Shown one piece after another: positions 13,962 to 16,124 of a stretch of 16,124 nucleotides of DNA. The position numbers and the translations under genes were made by a program. The notes below the pieces were generated by a model, which saw only the letters and a program-made list of their open reading frames with translations, did no database searches and was not told where the DNA came from. The DNA comes from an uncultured Lachnospiraceae bacterium (lineage in GTDB: Bacteria > Bacillota > Clostridia > Lachnospirales > Lachnospiraceae), in NCBI GenBank assembly GCA_910579495.1, contig CAJTVD010000081.1:1-16124 (forward strand), given 5' to 3'. Every line of letters starts with the position of its first letter. The stretch's first letter is position 1.

Positions 13962-14492
13962 TGTGGGCTGGATGCCCACAAAGGTAAAATTGTTGCGTGT
14001 ATCCTGGCTGGCCCTCTGGGTAAGCCGACACACTCCGAAATCTGGGAATCCACCACCTTAATCCCGGACATGATTGCCTTACGGGATTGGATTGTTGCCC
14101 AAAACTGCCATCACATTGCCATGGAAAGCACCGGCATTTACTGGATGCCTATTTATGAAATACCCGAAGATGCTTTCTCCGGCGACATTACTTTGCTTGC
14201 TGTAAATGCGCGCCATATGAAGAATGTCCCCGGCAAGAAAACAGGTATGCGGGATTCCGAATGGATTTCCACCCTGCTGCGCGCCGGGCTTTTGAATGGC
14301 AGCTCCATCCCTGAAAAAAGGATACGGGAGTTCCGTGACCTGAACCGTTACCGCAAAAGCGTCATCCGTGACATCACATCCCAGAAAAACAGGGTTGAGA
14401 AGTTCCCGCAAAGCTCCGGTTTTCAGCTGCCCTCTTTTATTTCTGATATTTTTGGCGCTTCCGGCAGAATGATTCACACCCTGGTCATCTAA
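13962..14492 (+). pseudogene. IS110-family transposase, truncated and with a changed catalytic residue
   Basis: IS110 transposases use a DEDD RuvC-like domain with an RNA guide. The frame reads CGLDAHKGKIVACILAGPLG (first catalytic Asp in GLD), IAMESTGIYWMPIYE (Glu), then VNARHMKNVPGKKTGMRDSE and LRAGLLNGSSIPEKRIREFR to RYRKSVIRDITSQKNRVEKF and stops after ISDIFGASGRM. Intact relatives have DMRD where this has GMRD, so one of the paired Asp residues is lost. No start codon is found (the frame is open from 13932) and about 250 C-terminal residues with the Tnp_20 domain and its catalytic serine are missing. A nested hairpin (GGAAAT...ATTTCC around GGGG...CCCC, 13924-13961) precedes it and may be a trace of the left end. 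Confidence 0.88.
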
Positions 14493-14495
14493 ACC

Positions 14496-14585
14496 TTGCT
14501 TGGTAAAGAAGAACTGAGACAACGTATTAATATATCGTCTGCTACCATTGCCAAACTATCAAAACATGAATATGTAAGTCTATAA
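14496..14585 (+). pseudogene. Fragment of a small Cro/C1-type HTH protein
   Basis: Directly after the IS110 fragment the frame LLGKEELRQRINISSATIAK continues LSKHEYVSL and ends in a stop. KxELRxxxxISSATIAKLxxxEYVSL is the recognition-helix core of small Cro/C1 (HTH_26-like) regulators; their first ~15 and last ~25 residues are missing here. The transposase fragment therefore seems joined by deletion to a regulator gene of the same accessory class. No start codon or RBS is present. Confidence 0.6.
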
Positions 14586-14665
14586 GTAATAAATGGAGTT
14601 TATACCAGACAGCCAAACAGATCATAAACTGGAATAAAATATTGACTTTTCAATGTACATTTATA

Positions 14666-14719
14666 ACAAAAAGAGTGTAAACCTTTTTGAAAACTCAATA
14701 GGATTTACACTCTTTTTGT
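14666..14719. terminator. Bidirectional terminator-like 16-bp stem
   Basis: ACAAAAAGAGTGTAAA (14666-14681) and TTTACACTCTTTTTGT (14704-14719) are perfect inverse copies with a 22-base loop. Runs of A and T on both sides make it an intrinsic terminator on either strand; on the minus strand it ends the 60-residue gene whose stop lies about 58 bases upstream. Its loop and right arm belong to one of the inverted sequences flanking that gene. Confidence 0.7.
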
Positions 14720-14777
14720 TTAACATTATTAGATTGTTTGCCTTTACTTTTTAGTCATTAGTTTTTTACCTTTAATA

Positions 14778-14960
14778 CTATTTCAATGTTATATCTTCAA
14801 CATTCACGCCCATAGATGATAATTTAGCGGTTGTAACTTTAATTAAATAGTCAAGCATTTCATTTTCATGACCACCATTTGCCTTTTTGATTTGCTGTAA
14901 ATCTGTATATCTATCAATGGTCACTGTGATAAGTTCTTTTTCAGTCATTTCTTGCACCAT
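14778..14960 (-). CDS. 60-residue small protein with GVNVEDI end
   Basis: The frame starts MVQEMTEKELITVTIDRYTD at ATG 14960, with AAGGCGGTGAAAGA directly upstream, continues LQQIKKANGGHENEMLDYLI and ends AKLSSMGVNVEDITLK. It is helical with a short glycine-containing turn. A MTEKEL start at the fifth codon is possible but has no own site. The end resembles the 64-residue protein at 13566-13760. The gene has a good promoter with an operator-like palindrome at its start point and lies between inverted ~26-bp sequences, so it behaves as a self-contained, regulated cassette. Function unknown. Confidence 0.65.
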   Translation of the reverse strand: MVQEMTEKELITVTIDRYTDLQQIKKANGGHENEMLDYLIKVTTAKLSSMGVNVEDITLK

Positions 14961-14997
14961 TCTTTCACCGCCTTTTTGATTGTATATATTAGTATTA

Positions 14998-15008
14998 ATT
15001 GCTACAAT
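14998..15008. promoter_or_regulatory. Operator-like palindrome, copy 1
   Basis: ATTGCTACAAT (ATTG and CAAT arms) four bases downstream of the -10 box of the 60-residue gene, where a repressor would block initiation. The identical 11 bases recur at 15148-15158. Confidence 0.45.
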
Positions 15009-15011
15009 CTT

Positions 15012-15040
15012 ATTATAGTGGAATTTTTGAAAAGTGTAAA
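15012..15040 (-). promoter_or_regulatory. Promoter of the 60-residue gene
   Basis: Minus-strand TTTACA (15035-15040), 17-base spacer, perfect TATAAT (15012-15017). The -35 box lies inside the right inverted flank sequence. Confidence 0.7.
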
Positions 15041-15053
15041 CCCTATTCAGTTT

Positions 15054-15113
15054 TCAAAGAACAAAATTAATTAGAGCATTATAGACTTCAAATTGTTCAT
15101 CACTCATACACAT
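15054..15113 (-). CDS. 19-residue ORF, possibly the start of an interrupted gene
   Basis: MCMSDEQFEVYNALINFVL with AGGTGA four bases before ATG 15113 (an earlier ATG at 15131 gives 25 residues). The MSDEQFEVYNALI start looks like that of a longer small protein; its stop lies inside the inverted sequence flanking the neighbouring gene, so insertion of that segment may have cut it short. Its promoter region shares blocks with that of the 64-residue gene. Confidence 0.35.
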   Translation of the reverse strand: MCMSDEQFEVYNALINFVL

Positions 15114-15147
15114 ACAATCACCTACTTTCATCTTGTTACTTATACTG

Positions 15148-15158
15148 ATTGCTACAAT
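15148..15158. promoter_or_regulatory. Operator-like palindrome, copy 2
   Basis: ATTGCTACAAT, identical to 14998-15008. It overlaps the -10 box (AATGTA on the plus strand, 15156-15161) of the predicted promoter for the 19-residue ORF, whose -35 box is TTGCAC (complement of 15179-15184) with a 17-base spacer. Confidence 0.4.
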
Positions 15159-15160
15159 GT

Positions 15161-15226
15161 AAGTATAACACAACCTAGGTGCAAAGCCTATTCAATTATC
15201 AACGAATCATGGAAGGTTATCACAGC
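15161..15226. repeat. Shared upstream sequence, copy 2 (two blocks)
   Basis: Second copy of the blocks at 13804-13835 and 13889-13916 (see there). Here the blocks are only 6 bases apart and block B ends exactly where the IS30-type left inverted repeat begins (15227). Confidence 0.8.
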
Positions 15227-15747
15227 GGTGATTTGAAAACTAAATTCCACCCCTTCTTCTTTTGGCCATGGAAGTTATCCTTACAAAGGATAAGGTGGAT
15301 TTTAATCTTACATTTTTTAGTGTATCATCCTCTTGTGTTGCTGGTATGGAGGAGGATACTACTATGAACAAACATAAGCATTTATCTTTTGAAGAACGTT
15401 TTACTATCAGAACCCTGCTTGATGACTCTGCTTCCTTTAAGAAGATCGGCAGGACCCTGGGGGCGGGATTGTACCTCTATTTCCAAGGAAGTCCGCAACC
15501 ATATGCTTTTCCAGAAGACCGGCTGCTTGGGGCGCCCTTTCAATGACTGTGCCAACCGTCGTAATTGCCCTGTCTCCGGCCTTTGTTCTGCCCCCGCCTG
15601 CGCCGTTTTAAAAAGTGCAGCCTTTGTTCCAGGTGCCATCTTTACTGCCAGGATTATTTCAAGGAATCCTGTCCCTTTTTTGAACATAAAAATTTATCTC
15701 CGGTAGAAGTTACACTTACAAGGTGGAAGTTACCTTTTCATTTCACC
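15227..15747 (+). mobile_element. IS30-family element, internally deleted
   Basis: Left end GGTGATTTGAAAACTAAATT CCACC (15227-15251) and right end 15722-15747, whose inverse reads GGTGAAATGAAAAGGTAACT TCCACC, are imperfect terminal inverted repeats (about 19 of 26 positions). Between them lies only the N-terminal third of an IS30 transposase, so the element has lost its catalytic region but kept both ends, and could be mobilised only by a complete relative. Boundaries are inferred from these ends. Confidence 0.65.
15364..15709 (+). pseudogene. IS30-family transposase, N-terminal part, two frameshifts
   Basis: GGAGGAGG lies eight bases before ATG 15364. Frame 1: MNKHKHLSFEERFTIRTLLD and SFKKIGRTLG, the HTH that recognises the element ends. 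A fifth G in a G-run (15459-15463) shifts the frame; frame 2 continues RDCTSISKEVRNHMLFQKTG and GRPFNDCANRRNCPVSGLC. Loss of one C near 15600 shifts again; frame 3 reads RRFKKCSLCSRCHLYCQDYF and KESCPFFEHKNLSP. The cysteine-rich part is the zinc-binding region found between HTH and catalytic domain in this family. The whole DDE domain is missing; the frame then runs into the right end. Confidence 0.85.
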
Positions 15748-15828
15748 TTTCAGATAAAATTGCAGATGATTTAGATGTCAAAATTGCCAACACAGAATAA
15801 AGACTATTACAAAGGAAGAATTATTGAA

Positions 15829-15936
15829 ATGCCTAATCAGAAAGATAAAACTACAGATAACCAAAAAGATCTAAATTTTTTATTAGAGGAATTTATGAAA
15901 TTCTTGAAGATAAGAAAAATAAAAAAAGAATGCTGA
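15829..15936 (+). CDS. 35-residue charged peptide ORF (MPN... start)
   Basis: MPNQKDKTTDNQKDLNFLLE then EFMKFLKIRKIKKEC, starting ATG 15829 with AAGGAAG ten bases upstream. It is Lys-rich and helical at the end, and its stop lies inside the terminator stem of the tRNA genes. The MPN start recalls the two small proteins at 12687 and 13566 but the strand is opposite. Could be a real small gene or chance. Confidence 0.3.
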   Translation: MPNQKDKTTDNQKDLNFLLEEFMKFLKIRKIKKEC

Positions 15937-15962
15937 AAATATCATATTTCCAAGCATTCTTT
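15921..15962 (-). terminator. Terminator of the tRNA operon
   Basis: AAAGAATGCT (15925-15934) and AGCATTCTTT (15953-15962) pair perfectly, with further pairing (GAAATA/TATTTC) inside the loop. On the minus strand a long T-run follows (complement of 15910-15927). It begins about five bases after the tRNA-Met 3' end. Confidence 0.8.
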
Positions 15963-15966
15963 CTAA

Positions 15967-16040
15967 TAGCGAGAGGGGGACTTGAACCCTCGACACTACG
16001 GGTATGAACCGTATGCTCTAGCCAGCTGAGCTATCTCGCC
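15967..16040 (-). tRNA. tRNA-Met (anticodon CAT)
   Basis: A complete 74-base cloverleaf on the minus strand: acceptor GGCGAGA/TCTCGCT (one G-U), D-arm with AGCTCAGCTGGCTAGAGC, anticodon stem TACGG/CCGTA around the loop TTCATAC, T-arm GAGGG-TTCAAGT-CCCTC. The D-arm and the G-U first pair fit an elongator tRNA-Met; a tRNA-Ile2 with lysidine-modified CAT cannot be excluded by eye. The 3' CCA is not encoded. Confidence 0.93.
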
Positions 16041-16069
16041 ATATATAATTTAGCCTGATTTCTCAGGAA

Positions 16070-16124
16070 TGGGACCTATAGGGCTCGAACCTATGACCCT
16101 CTGCTTGTAAGGCAGATGCTCTCC
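16070..16124 (-). tRNA. tRNA-Val (anticodon TAC), 5' part outside the window
   Basis: On the minus strand the anticodon stem TCTGC/GCAGA encloses the loop CTTACAA (anticodon TAC, Val), followed by the T-arm CTATAGGTTCGAGCCCTATAG and acceptor end GGTCCCA. The acceptor 5' strand and most of the D-arm lie beyond 16124. It is 29 bases upstream of tRNA-Met, so they form one operon. Confidence 0.9.

Larger units (their letters stand above)
14684..15059. repeat. Pair of ~26-bp inverted sequences flanking the 60-residue gene
   Basis: TTTGAAAACTCAATAGGA followed by TTTACAC (to 14710) and, inverted, GTGTAAACCCTATTCAG followed by TTTTCAAAG (15034-15059) match at about 22 of 26 positions. They bound a ~376-bp segment containing the whole gene, its promoter and its terminator. 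The right copy truncates or ends the small ORF at 15054-15113. They resemble terminal inverted repeats of a small non-autonomous element; no transposase is inside. Confidence 0.5.

Noticed and set aside
14079..14522. Minus-strand 147-codon frame
   Set aside because: Antisense to the IS110 transposase fragment, which carries recognisable DEDD-domain motifs.
15382..15706. Separate genes in the frames across the IS30 remnant
   Set aside because: The three plus-strand frames join into one IS30 transposase N-terminus after correcting two single-base frameshifts; the minus-strand frame is antisense.

Overview
The window looks like chromosomal DNA from an anaerobic, gut-type Firmicute, most likely Lachnospiraceae. 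The evidence is the gene order rho - rpmE - yqhQ (DUF1385) - prmC - prfA on the minus strand, the GGAGG-type ribosome binding sites, and the style of the accessory genes (GH2 beta-galactosidase, Uma2 nuclease, HicAB, Phd/YoeB, IS110, IS30). The species cannot be read from the sequence alone.

Layout. (1) 1-2960 is decayed accessory DNA: the tail of a HicA toxin, a HicB antitoxin with two internal deletions, and a GH2 beta-galactosidase (minus strand) split over three frames, which has lost its start and a large internal segment. (2) 2960-3740 is a compact two-gene minus-strand unit, a small protein followed by a retropepsin-like aspartic protease, with a good promoter. (3) 3850-9850 is the conserved core, clearly richer in G+C: prfA, prmC and yqhQ form one tightly packed operon, followed (going upstream) by rpmE with its own promoter and terminator, rho, a small cysteine-containing ORF and a membrane-anchored InlB-repeat protein. 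A 17-bp perfect inverted repeat lies between rpmE and yqhQ, and a tandem repeat lies just beyond the prfA terminator. (4) 9950-12342 is A+T-rich: an intact Uma2 endonuclease next to a dead paralogue, a Phd antitoxin whose YoeB-like toxin is truncated, a 40-residue zinc-ribbon gene and a membrane protein. (5) 12343-15965 is an A+T-rich island of very short minus-strand genes (58, 64, 60 and about 19 residues), most with their own promoter, operator-like sites or terminator, mixed with remnants of IS110, IS30 and two small HTH regulators. (6) 15967-16124 holds tRNA-Met(CAT) and the 3' part of tRNA-Val(TAC), both minus strand.

How it works together. The core genes serve translation termination (RF1 and its methyltransferase PrmC), the ribosome (L31) and transcription termination (Rho). 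The flanks show repeated acquisition and loss: at least nine broken genes can be read, several with deletions or frameshifts of only a few bases. The least explained part is the small-protein island. Two of its promoters share a two-block upstream sequence, two carry the same 11-bp near-palindrome close to the start of transcription, and one gene sits between inverted copies of a ~26-bp sequence. I see no known defence or biosynthetic system there; the sequence supports a set of similarly built small-gene cassettes of unknown function.
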